Shown: piece by piece, positions 1-8,008 of the stretch | How positions within the stretch are numbered: position 1 is the stretch's first letter | Layout: each line of letters begins with the position of its first letter | Assembly (NCBI RefSeq): GCF_003201195.1 | Contig: NZ_QICQ01000015.1 | Span: 1-57,631, forward strand | Length of the DNA stretch: 57,631 bases | Source of the DNA: Nitrosomonas eutropha | GTDB lineage: Bacteria; Pseudomonadota; Gammaproteobacteria; Burkholderiales; Nitrosomonadaceae | Direction of reading: 5' to 3' | The notes under the pieces: generated by a model | What the model saw: the letters and a program-made list of their open reading frames with translations, nothing else | Told to the model about the DNA's origin: nothing | Databases searched by the model: none | Position numbers and translations under genes: made by a program

Positions 1-93
1 TATGGAAAAATTGTGAGCGTAAACTTAACACCAGCTTGCAGTTTATTCATCTGGCCTTCATGGCACTGATACTCAGAAGATCATAAACAGATT
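1..93 (+). mobile_element. right end of an IS5-family insertion sequence (transposase C-terminus)
   Basis: Reading the plus strand from base 3 gives the last 27 codons of a transposase, with the stop at 84-86. The peptide contains WKNCERKLNTSLQ, the characteristic C-terminus of IS5-family DDE transposases, and ends in LRRS. The rest of the element lies outside the window to the left. The element probably ends near base 93, followed by CTAA at 94-97. That fits the YTAR target rule of the IS5 group, but the other flank is not visible, so the duplication is unproven. Confidence 0.8.
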
Positions 94-97
94 CTAA

Positions 98-275
98 GGC
101 GCATACTAAAGACAGAGCGTAATAAATTCTTGGAAAGATAATTGACATTGGTGCCGGGATGGACTACTACTTCAACCGCGTTATCAGAGGATAAAACATT
201 ATCCGTGAAAAAAAGCATAATTAGCAGTGCGGGGAGAAGAGTGCCCCGAAGGCAGTAAGTAAAAATTCCCGTCAC
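98..275 (-). pseudogene. periplasmic binding-protein-like gene, truncated by the IS5-family insertion
   Basis: Only about the first 60 codons remain. They encode a hydrophobic signal peptide (residues 10-28), then VEVVVHPGTNV and LLRSVFSMRL, which resemble the start of PstS-like (type 2 periplasmic binding) proteins, where a strand is followed by a helix ending in F.M/G.R. The reading frame runs into the insertion element at about base 97 and then stops. It begins 12 bases after the stop of the PEP-CTERM-associated acyltransferase and was probably co-transcribed with it. The family assignment rests on a short stretch and is tentative; the disruption itself is clear. Confidence 0.6.
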
Positions 276-286
276 AATGGTGAATG

Positions 287-1099
287 TTATTGGTTTCCCG
301 ATATGCGAGCGCTACCGTAGTCAGCGAGTTGTCGCCTGTTTTGTTGGCGCAGAAGAGTCAGATCGGCCGGCCAGATATTTCCGTGGTCAGTAACAAGCTC
401 CCAAATTGTCCGCTGATCGCGGTAAATTCTGTCCAGAACATCTAACAGGCAGACATGATAAGGGCTGCGAAGTCCGTGGTAATCAGTTGATGGGCCAATG
501 GAATTCAATTGCAAGCCGTAAAATCCCAACAATTTGTTCAAGGCTGGTTCCATGGATGAAAGTAAGTAATAAATTTCATACTGAGCACATGTTTGTATAA
601 TTCCAACGACAAGCCCTAGCATCGGATGAGGAAAGCGACGTCGTTCGTGAGGTTTGCCAGCAGGTCGGGTTGGTATATCAACAGGTCCAGCCAGCGTATA
701 GTGTTCATTCTTACGTTTAAAAAAATCGCTCAGTATGGCGAAGCGGGATATTTCAGCGGTATGTTTACGAGATGATGGATCTACCTGAAATTCAGGATAA
801 AATTGGGTATGCAGTTCAGTTGGCAGTTTATTTTCTGGATGTTGCAAATCAGGCAGAATCAGGCGAGTGGTTCCGATGAATGTATCGGTCGGCCGATGGC
901 GCAGCAAGAGATGCGCAGAGCGACTATCGTATTCGTCATTTTCCAGTTTATCTGGATAATTTACTGAATTGAAACCAGAGATATCGTTATATACGCACAA
1001 AATACGAAAACGTAAGCCGAAAGCCTCTTTAAGCAGCTCCGGCGTATTAGCATGCACAATTTCAAAATATTGGTGAAAAGCTTTTTCAAGATCATTCAT
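287..1099 (-). CDS. PEP-CTERM/exosortase-associated acyltransferase (acyl-homoserine-lactone-synthase-like)
   Basis: A 270-residue protein matching the GNAT-fold N-acyltransferases found beside exosortase A loci. Recognisable blocks are the N-terminal RFRILCVYNDISGFN, DEYDSRSAHLLL (residues about 55-66), FIGTTRLILPD, and AEISRFAILSDFF, which together give the E/R/F pattern of LuxI-like acyl transferases. The acyl donor and acceptor are unknown; a role in making a modified extracellular polymer or signal is inferred from gene context only. It lies in the same orientation as the four exosortase-associated genes to its right, separated by a 319-base gap, so it may have its own promoter. Confidence 0.8.
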   Translation of the reverse strand: MNDLEKAFHQYFEIVHANTPELLKEAFGLRFRILCVYNDISGFNSVNYPDKLENDEYDSRSAHLLLRHRPTDTFIGTTRLILPDLQHPENKLPTELHTQFYPEFQVDPSSRKHTAEISRFAILSDFFKRKNEHYTLAGPVDIPTRPAGKPHERRRFPHPMLGLVVGIIQTCAQYEIYYLLSSMEPALNKLLGFYGLQLNSIGPSTDYHGLRSPYHVCLLDVLDRIYRDQRTIWELVTDHGNIWPADLTLLRQQNRRQLADYGSARISGNQ

Positions 1100-1418
1100 A
1101 TTTCCCCTTGACTATAAGTTTTGTCTAAAACAAAAAACAGAGCCAAAAATGCTGGCTAATCAGGATGAATTTTACTGTTCAGGCCAATTTTCAATTCGGG
1201 GAATATATAAACGATATGACTTTATATTTTATTTGCATTTTGCTGCTTGCATCATGACAATCAATCGTATTTCCGAGAATGTTAATCAACAAAATATAAA
1301 CTGGATAATAGTGTCGTCTGGACAAGACACATTAAACTATACTTACGTCGCTAAAATATGACAAGCTGATGATATTTTTTGTGTTGTTTTTTGTGATGAT
1401 TGGATGAATCTTGAATTT
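1100..1418. other. 319-base AT-rich intergenic region
   Basis: No credible gene was found on either strand. It should hold the promoter of the acyltransferase, but no good sigma-70 or sigma-54 match was found. An open frame on the plus strand (1149-1361) has no recognisable motif and no convincing ribosome-binding site. Confidence 0.4.
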
Positions 1419-3266
1419 TTACCGGGTATGCTGTTTGAACCAGTACTCCAACATCATTAACAGCCACACCATGGTACCATGGTAGCTGGCGTGTTCGTGA
1501 AGGTGCTGATCAAGTAGCTTATCGATGAAATCGTTCCGTATGATGTTACGAGCTTTGAGGTCGCTCAGGCTATCTGCGGAAATTTCCCGTAGCGGTTTGT
1601 GCGATTGCAGCCAGACACCAAACGGTAAGCCAAACCCCTGTTTTTGCTTGGCAATGATCTCATTCGGCAAAAATCCCCGTAATGCCTGTTTAAAGAAATA
1701 GCGCAGCTGTGTCCCCTTCAGCTTCAGATCCGGATCCAAAGCGAGAGAGAAAGCGAGCATTTCATCATTGGCAAACGGAAAAGCTACTTCCATACCCCCC
1801 AGACGACAAGCCTGGACTACTTTGGGAAAATCGTTGTCTGCCAGCGTAAATTTCCAATCGAAGGCAAGCATGCGGTTAATCAGGCTACGCGCGTGAGAAG
1901 TATCGTGGTAAGTTTGTTCGATCAACTGCGCAGGTTGCCCGGTATTAACCTGTGCCAGTAATTCTGGAGAAAATACAGCCTCAAAGCCATAATGTGTTAA
2001 TAGATTATAAGTTTCCATCCGATGAGGCATGGGGACAGTGGCCTGTGCGACATAGCTACGTGCTTTGCGGAGTAATTTAGGACCGGTATCGGGCGGAATA
2101 GAGAGGATAAGCGGTGAGAGCAGATAGTTTCTCAAGGGCGCTGGAATTTTGTCATACAGCGAAAAAATATACTGTTTTGCATAACGCACATTGCCGCCGA
2201 ACAATTCATCACCACCGTCGCCCCCAAGCAACAAATCCAGGCCATCTTTCCTGGCCATGCGTGCACAGTAATAGGCTGGCAGTGCCGATGCATTGCCAAA
2301 AGGTTGATCAAAGACCGAGGCGATCAGCGGGATGGTTTCGACTACATCATCCGGTGTGACATAGTATTCGTGATGATCTGTCGAGAAATGTCGGGCAGCA
2401 ATTCGTGCATAGTACATCTCGTCATAACCGGTTGCCTCAAAACCAATTGAATAGGTTTTAGCTGGTTCCCCGGTAACTTCCGTCAGTATCCCTGCCAGGG
2501 TGGAGCTATCTGTGCCTCCACTTAGAAATGCTCCGGCTTTCTGATCTTGTATTATTTCACTGACACTTTTTCTAAGCAGCGAGAGAAATTCCTGTTGAAG
2601 CTCTGGAAACGGACGCTTTATATCCTCATTAAACTGAGCCTGCGTGTAGTGATTGATTTCTGCACGGCCATCATGAAAATATAAGTATTCACCAGGAAGC
2701 AGGCGCTGTTGAGCCTGGTAAATGGTGCCAGGTCCCGGGATCATGTGAAAATAAAGGTAGTTGAGCAGCCCTTGTGGATTGATTTCCTGGCTAGCCTGCG
2801 GATGTGTGAGCAGGACATCAGCCGAGGAGCCAAACAGGATTCCATTATCCAGCTGTTGGTAGTAGAGCGTATGTGTCCCCAGTGGATCAATGGCCAGTGC
2901 GACTTTGCGGGCATGGCTATCCACGATGCAGCACACGAATTCACCGCCAAGATCAGAGAATAGTTTTTCACCTTTCTGCAACCATAGATCTGCAAGCGCT
3001 GCAGCCATTCCTTTGACATCAATATCTGCCTGCAGCTGTTTATTCCGGGATTTTATCCTTCCCCAGATACCAACTAACAAACCATCTTTTTCATAGAGAT
3101 GAGCATGGCTTGCTTTTGCAACAACAGACAGGGCTGCGCTGCCTTGTGCTGTTGTTTGTGCAGGATTGCTGTCAAAACGAGTCAGCAAACGGGTCATACG
3201 ATCAATAACCTGTTGATTCTCTATTGCCGAATGATTAACACTCAGCCAGCCACATATACCACTCAT
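1419..3266 (-). CDS. exosortase A system-associated amidotransferase (asparagine synthase family)
   Basis: A 615-residue asparagine-synthase-like protein: a class II glutamine amidotransferase domain (about 1-200) followed by an ATP-pyrophosphatase synthetase domain with SGGTDS at 249-254 and LGGDGGDELFGG near 350. In this genomic setting such enzymes are thought to amidate a component of the exosortase-linked exopolysaccharide. The protein starts MSGICGW, so the position normally held by the catalytic Cys2 of class II glutaminases is Ser; no alternative start restores Cys2. The synthetase half looks intact. Either ammonia is used directly or the acceptor chemistry differs. The next gene upstream ends 157 bases away. 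Confidence 0.85.
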   Translation of the reverse strand: MSGICGWLSVNHSAIENQQVIDRMTRLLTRFDSNPAQTTAQGSAALSVVAKASHAHLYEKDGLLVGIWGRIKSRNKQLQADIDVKGMAAALADLWLQKGEKLFSDLGGEFVCCIVDSHARKVALAIDPLGTHTLYYQQLDNGILFGSSADVLLTHPQASQEINPQGLLNYLYFHMIPGPGTIYQAQQRLLPGEYLYFHDGRAEINHYTQAQFNEDIKRPFPELQQEFLSLLRKSVSEIIQDQKAGAFLSGGTDSSTLAGILTEVTGEPAKTYSIGFEATGYDEMYYARIAARHFSTDHHEYYVTPDDVVETIPLIASVFDQPFGNASALPAYYCARMARKDGLDLLLGGDGGDELFGGNVRYAKQYIFSLYDKIPAPLRNYLLSPLILSIPPDTGPKLLRKARSYVAQATVPMPHRMETYNLLTHYGFEAVFSPELLAQVNTGQPAQLIEQTYHDTSHARSLINRMLAFDWKFTLADNDFPKVVQACRLGGMEVAFPFANDEMLAFSLALDPDLKLKGTQLRYFFKQALRGFLPNEIIAKQKQGFGLPFGVWLQSHKPLREISADSLSDLKARNIIRNDFIDKLLDQHLHEHASYHGTMVWLLMMLEYWFKQHTR

Positions 3267-3423
3267 ATCATCTCCTCATCTTTCCGGATTGTCCCTAAAT
3301 GCTACTGTCATAATAGCACCTGGGTATACTTAATTTATTTACTTTCTTGTACTGGTTACCAATGGCTATTTGATTTGCATGTTGTATCATTGCAGAGAAA
3401 GGTATCAGTTTGGCAGCAGATTC

Positions 3424-4659
3424 TCAGGCCAGTATTTCCAGCGGGGCAGGGTGACTAAGAAAAGAGGTGGGACTGGCTGTTAATCCATAGGCGCCGGACT
3501 GGAAAACAACGATCAGATCCCCGGGTTCAGCTTTGGACAGTTCCATCTGGTTGGCGAGTAAATCCAGTGGCGTGCAAAGTGGCCCGACCACTGAGGCAGT
3601 TTCAGTTTCACTGATGTACATTTTATTTCCGACCGCAACAGGGTAATTTTTGCGGATAACCTGGCCAAAATTTCCTGAAGCGGCAAGATGATGATGTAAA
3701 CCACCATTGGTAATAAGAAAAACCTGCCCTCTTGATAGTTTCTTTTCCAGTACACGGCATACATAAATACCCGCTTCTGCCACGATATAGCGCCCCAGCT
3801 CAACCACGAACCGGATATTCGGGGAAGAAGCAGGGATTTCTGCCAGCAATTGTTTCAGATTAGTGCCAACGGCACTCAAATCGAGCGGATTTTCACCGGG
3901 GAAATAAGGAACGCCAAATCCACCGCCGATGTTGATTGTGCGTATTGGAACGGGTGAGGTTGACGCAAGCTGTAAACCGAGCTGCAGTGTCTTTTCGTGT
4001 GCTTCCTGAATGGCTTCCACTCTGAGATTTTGTGAGCCGCTGAAGATATGCAATCCCTCAAAATCTAGTTTTAATTGCGCAATACGTTGCAACACGGCCG
4101 GGATGCGCTCGGCATCGATACCGAATTGTTTGGAGCCTCCTCCCATCCTCATTCCGGAAGATTTCAGCTCAAAATCAGGGTTGACCCGTACTGCGACTTT
4201 AGGATGGAAACCGGTTTCGTCTGCCAGTTGAGCAATTGTTTCCAGCTCCTGTTCGGATTCCATATTAATAATAATGCCGGCGGCAATGGCACAGGCCAGT
4301 TCCTGACGGTTTTTGCCGGGGCCCGCGAAACTGATATTCTCTGGAGTCACGCCTGCATCCAGTGCCACTTTCATTTCACCAACTGAGGCAACATCAATTC
4401 CATCTACCAGGCCTGCCAGGTGCTGTACCACCGCCGGCATTGGATTGGCCTTCATCGCATAGTGCAGAAGTATGTCTGGTGGCAGATGTTGTCTCAGAGA
4501 CTGTACACGTGTGGAAATCAACTGGCGATCGTAGGCATAGAAAGGGGTGCTTCCAATCCGTTGAGCCAGTCGTGTGAGTGGAATGCCGCCGATGACAAGA
4601 CAATGATCCTGTACCGGAAACTGTATCATCGGCGCATGTTTAGGTTGATTCGTCGTCAT
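3424..4659 (-). CDS. pyridoxal-dependent decarboxylase, exosortase A system-associated
   Basis: A 411-residue fold-type III (alanine-racemase-like) PLP enzyme of the diaminopimelate/ornithine decarboxylase superfamily. Lys70 in HYAMKANPMP is the expected Schiff-base lysine; the glycine-rich phosphate loop is TINIGGGFGVPYF, and the catalytic region VVGPLCTPLDLLA carries the active-site Cys. It overlaps the stop of the upstream acyl-CoA ligase by four bases (ATGA), implying translational coupling. Decarboxylase-ligase pairs of this kind accompany exosortase A clusters, where their product is not established. A second, ordinary polyamine-type decarboxylase of the same superfamily is encoded at 41207-42379. 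Confidence 0.85.
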   Translation of the reverse strand: MTTNQPKHAPMIQFPVQDHCLVIGGIPLTRLAQRIGSTPFYAYDRQLISTRVQSLRQHLPPDILLHYAMKANPMPAVVQHLAGLVDGIDVASVGEMKVALDAGVTPENISFAGPGKNRQELACAIAAGIIINMESEQELETIAQLADETGFHPKVAVRVNPDFELKSSGMRMGGGSKQFGIDAERIPAVLQRIAQLKLDFEGLHIFSGSQNLRVEAIQEAHEKTLQLGLQLASTSPVPIRTINIGGGFGVPYFPGENPLDLSAVGTNLKQLLAEIPASSPNIRFVVELGRYIVAEAGIYVCRVLEKKLSRGQVFLITNGGLHHHLAASGNFGQVIRKNYPVAVGNKMYISETETASVVGPLCTPLDLLANQMELSKAEPGDLIVVFQSGAYGLTASPTSFLSHPAPLEILA

Positions 4660-6245
4660 ATTTCTTCTGTTTGGAAAACTTGCTGAAATTCACTGGCCAG
4701 ACTCTTTCGATCGATCTTTCCATTTGGATTACGCGGTAGACTGGTCTGTCGTAACTCGATCAAACCGGGTTGCATAAAAGCAGGTAAATGATTTTTGCAG
4801 GCAGCCATCAGGGTATCCTGTTTCAGTTCGATTCCTGTTTTGGGGACGGCAATAACAACAATTGCCTGGCCAAGCGTCGGGTGTGGTGCTCCAAATGCAG
4901 CAGTTTCTGCAACTGTTTCTGTTGCATAGATAACTTCCTCGATTTCTGTCGGACTGACACGGTAACCGGAGGTTTTGATCATGTCGTCACGCCGGCCAAT
5001 AAAATACAGATAGCCTTCTTCATCCATCCGCACAGTATCACCTGACCAGACAGCCAGCTCGGGAATGGTCAATCCGGACTGACGGGGAGCAAGGGGGCGA
5101 AAGCGAGCTGACGTTTTGTCCGGATCGTTCCAGTAACCCAGCGAGACCAGTGGCCCACGGTGCACCAGTTCGCCTGGTTCACCTGGTGCGCAATGGGAGC
5201 CATCTTCCCGCAATACCATAACTTCAGCATTGGGAATTGCTTTGCCCATGGAATCCGGGCGTTTATCCGCTTCTTCCGGCGGCAGATAGGTTGAACGAAA
5301 AGCCTCCGTCAGACCATACATTAAAAAGATCTCTGTACTGGGCAGTGCTTCGCGCAAACGTGCCAGGGTGGTTCGCGGCATGGCTCCCCCGGAATTGGTG
5401 ATGTAACGCAGTGTCTGTACACCTTGCCAGTCCAGTTGTGCCAGTTGTGTCCACAGTGGTGGAACAGCCGCCAGCCCAGTGATCTGCTCACGTTTGATGA
5501 TGGAGAGAATGTCGCGTGGCAGTAGATAATTCATCAAAATAGCAGTAGCGCCTACATAAAACGCAGTGTTCAGCTGGCTCAATCCATAATCAAAGCTAAG
5601 TGGCAGTACCGCAAGGATTCGATCATTCGATTGATTATTCAGATATTGTGAAACACTTTTTGCGCCGATTACCAGGTTACGGTGGGAGAGTACCACTCCT
5701 TTGGGTTTGCCGGTGCTGCCGGAAGTATACAAAATTGCCGCCATATCGCTGTCGATGCAACGTGGCAAGTGTACAGCTTCAGAAGAGGATATTTGTGCTT
5801 GTCCCCATGAAGTGACATTGAGTCCGGGTATTGACGATGATTCTTGTGCTTCATCAACTGTGATTACAGTATGCAAATCATGGCATTGTGATAATGCCGT
5901 GTTGAGCAGGCTGAATCGATCAACGGAAGTGACCAGTACTCTAACGTTGCAATCGTTAAGAATATAGGCAACCTGTTCAGCTTTGAGCAACGGGTTGACC
6001 GGTACAAATGCCCCTCCCGCGGCAGATGTGCCAAACAGGGCAATAACCGTTTCAAGCCGTTTTTCAAGGTAAACGGCGACACGCTCTCCCCGGCTTAGCC
6101 CTAATGTATGCAAGGTACCAGCGAATGATTGCACTGCTTCGGCCAGCGCCGGATAAGATAAATGACGTTTCCGATCGATCAGAGCTACAGAATCTATATT
6201 CCGATCGGCAGACTGATAAACCAGTTCGTGAAAAAGAGAAGTCAT
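4656..6245 (-). CDS. acyl-CoA ligase (AMP-forming), exosortase A system-associated
   Basis: A 529-residue ANL-superfamily adenylate-forming enzyme. The AMP-binding signature AAILYTSGSTGKPKGVVLSH begins near residue 168; YGLTEAF and the hinge motif YFIGRRDDMIKTSGYRVSP follow, and the C-terminal catalytic lysine lies in NPNGKIDRKSL. It would activate a carboxylate as an acyl adenylate or acyl thioester; the substrate is unknown. It lies 41 bases downstream of prsR and overlaps the decarboxylase start by four bases, so the three genes form an operon. ANL enzymes are diverse, and the exosortase link comes from the neighbours. Confidence 0.85.
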   Translation of the reverse strand: MTSLFHELVYQSADRNIDSVALIDRKRHLSYPALAEAVQSFAGTLHTLGLSRGERVAVYLEKRLETVIALFGTSAAGGAFVPVNPLLKAEQVAYILNDCNVRVLVTSVDRFSLLNTALSQCHDLHTVITVDEAQESSSIPGLNVTSWGQAQISSSEAVHLPRCIDSDMAAILYTSGSTGKPKGVVLSHRNLVIGAKSVSQYLNNQSNDRILAVLPLSFDYGLSQLNTAFYVGATAILMNYLLPRDILSIIKREQITGLAAVPPLWTQLAQLDWQGVQTLRYITNSGGAMPRTTLARLREALPSTEIFLMYGLTEAFRSTYLPPEEADKRPDSMGKAIPNAEVMVLREDGSHCAPGEPGELVHRGPLVSLGYWNDPDKTSARFRPLAPRQSGLTIPELAVWSGDTVRMDEEGYLYFIGRRDDMIKTSGYRVSPTEIEEVIYATETVAETAAFGAPHPTLGQAIVVIAVPKTGIELKQDTLMAACKNHLPAFMQPGLIELRQTSLPRNPNGKIDRKSLASEFQQVFQTEEI

Positions 6246-6285
6246 GAGTGGGCTGGGTAATAACGAGGTTGGTAGGTTTTATAGG

Positions 6286-7644
6286 CTATTTAAGTCCGTG
6301 GCGATTCATCAGGTCGTAAAGTGTTGGCCGGGTGACGCCGAGCAGTTCTGCAGCTTTAACGATATTACCATCCATCCGGGCCAAAGCCTTGGCGACTACT
6401 TCGCGTTCTGCCTGTTCCCGGACTTCGCGCAGGGTGGCGGGTTGCTCAGGATTGTCTGCTGATTGCAGTCCCAGATCCTGGGCCGTAATTTGGGAGCCCT
6501 CCGCCATGATGACAGCACGTTTGATGCAGTTTTCAATTTCTCGGACATTACCCGGCCAGCGGTGGCTGCTGATTGCATTCAGTGCATCCTGACTGAAGTT
6601 GAGTGTCTGGCGCTTTTCCTTGATACGGTATTGATTCTTGAAGTGATGCGCAAGCAATACAGCGTCGCCAATGCGTTCACGCACTGGCGGTATATGAATG
6701 CTGATCTCGCACAGCCGATAGAATAAATCTTCGCGGAAAGTACCGGCATCGATCATTTTCTTCAGATCCTGATGGGTTGCACAGATAATACGCACATCCA
6801 CCGGAATCTCTTCTCTGCCACCAATGCGTTCAATGACGCGTTCCTGTAAAAACCTTAGCAGCTTGGCCTGCAGTGAGAGAGGCAGATCACCAACTTCATC
6901 CAGAAAAAATGTGCCCCCTTGCGCGGTTTCTATTTTACCGAGAGTCTGTTTTGCAGCATTGGTAAAAGCCCCTTTTTCGTAACCAAACAATTCGGCTTCC
7001 AGTAATGATTCCGGAATCGCTGCGCAATTTACTGCAACCATGCGTTTACTGTTTCTGCCACTGAGCAGGTGAAGTGCTTTAGCCAGTACTTCCTTTCCAG
7101 TGCCGCTCTCGCCCAGTAATGCGACGGCAACATCGGAAGATGCAATACGTTCAATCTGTTGACAAATTCTGGCTATTTCCGGATCTCCGGTAATAAATCC
7201 AGGAACTGATGAAATCAGGCCAGCTTGCCGCAGCTTATAATTTTCCCTTTGTAACCGGTGCAGATAAAAGGCCCGATTTACGATCAAATTAAGTACACCC
7301 GCATCAAGGGGTTTTTGATGAAAATCATAAGCACCCATGTCAATTGCTTTCAGCGCATTCTCATGATTCTGATTGCCGGTCAGCACAATAACCTTGGTGT
7401 CGGGAGCCAATGCAAGAATCTGCTGCAAGGTTGCCAGGCCTTCCGTTGCCCCATCCGGATCAGGAGGCAAACCAAGATCCATGGTTACGACTGCGGGTTC
7501 ATGTCGGCGGATTTGTGCCAGCGCACTTTCACGATCGGAAGCAACAGCCACGTTGCAATCATCAAAACTCCAGCGCAATTGTTTTTGGAGCCCGGGATCA
7601 TCTTCCACAACAAGCAATTTTTTTTGTATTTCATTTGCTTTCAT
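6286..7644 (-). CDS. prsR: PEP-CTERM-box response regulator, sigma-54-dependent activator
   Basis: A 452-residue NtrC-type regulator. The receiver domain (8-125) has phospho-acceptor Asp56 in VTMDLGLPP. The AAA+ domain has Walker A GESGTGKE at 178-185 and the sigma-54 contact loop GAFTNA at 225-230, a variant of GAFTGA. A Fis-type helix-turn-helix lies at the C-terminus (AAELLGVTRPTLYDLM). The family is known to activate PEP-CTERM genes from sigma-54 promoters. It heads the operon with the ligase and decarboxylase genes. The partner histidine kinase PrsK and the exosortase itself are not in the window. A matching candidate target promoter lies at 38136-38254. Confidence 0.88.
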   Translation of the reverse strand: MKANEIQKKLLVVEDDPGLQKQLRWSFDDCNVAVASDRESALAQIRRHEPAVVTMDLGLPPDPDGATEGLATLQQILALAPDTKVIVLTGNQNHENALKAIDMGAYDFHQKPLDAGVLNLIVNRAFYLHRLQRENYKLRQAGLISSVPGFITGDPEIARICQQIERIASSDVAVALLGESGTGKEVLAKALHLLSGRNSKRMVAVNCAAIPESLLEAELFGYEKGAFTNAAKQTLGKIETAQGGTFFLDEVGDLPLSLQAKLLRFLQERVIERIGGREEIPVDVRIICATHQDLKKMIDAGTFREDLFYRLCEISIHIPPVRERIGDAVLLAHHFKNQYRIKEKRQTLNFSQDALNAISSHRWPGNVREIENCIKRAVIMAEGSQITAQDLGLQSADNPEQPATLREVREQAEREVVAKALARMDGNIVKAAELLGVTRPTLYDLMNRHGLK

Positions 7645-8008
7645 AGCGTGACTGTCATTGTGAATTTAATATGAATATATGGAATAATTTTGCTGTTTTA
7701 TGCGTAATTTACTGACATTAAAACTAGCAGCCTTTCTGCTGAAAATAGAACTTCAGTCAAATTTAACTGATTTCAGCATGCTGCTATCTTTAAAGAATGC
7801 GGCTATTAAGCTGTCATTAAATTGTGTAAGTTTTATCGACATCACTGTGAAAATATTAAGCTAAATCGAATTGATCAGGAAAAAACAGTAACTTGCTGAT
7901 TACTCAAATGCCACTAGAGTAACGCAATGTATCCAGCCACTAGAGTAACGCAATGTATCCAGCCAGGGTGATGGAGGATACTTTTGCTGCTGTTTCAGCC
8001 AGGTTATT
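7645..8008. other. 364-base intergenic region, presumed prsR promoter region
   Basis: AT-rich stretch upstream of prsR and downstream of the acylase gene. It contains an exact two-copy tandem repeat (listed separately) near the acylase stop. No convincing -35/-10 pair or sigma-54 site was identified for prsR. Confidence 0.4.
7911..7962. repeat. exact tandem duplication of a 26-base unit
   Basis: Two perfect, adjacent copies of a 26-base unit, 7911-7936 and 7937-7962, each starting CCACTAGAGTAACG and ending GTATCCAG. The sequence continues with CCAG, the start of neither copy's body. It lies about 50 bases beyond the stop of the acylase gene. It looks like a recent replication-slippage duplication; no function is evident. 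Confidence 0.9.

Noticed and set aside
1149..1361. 70-codon plus-strand frame in the gap upstream of the acyltransferase
   Set aside because: AT-driven frame with no ribosome site or recognisable features.
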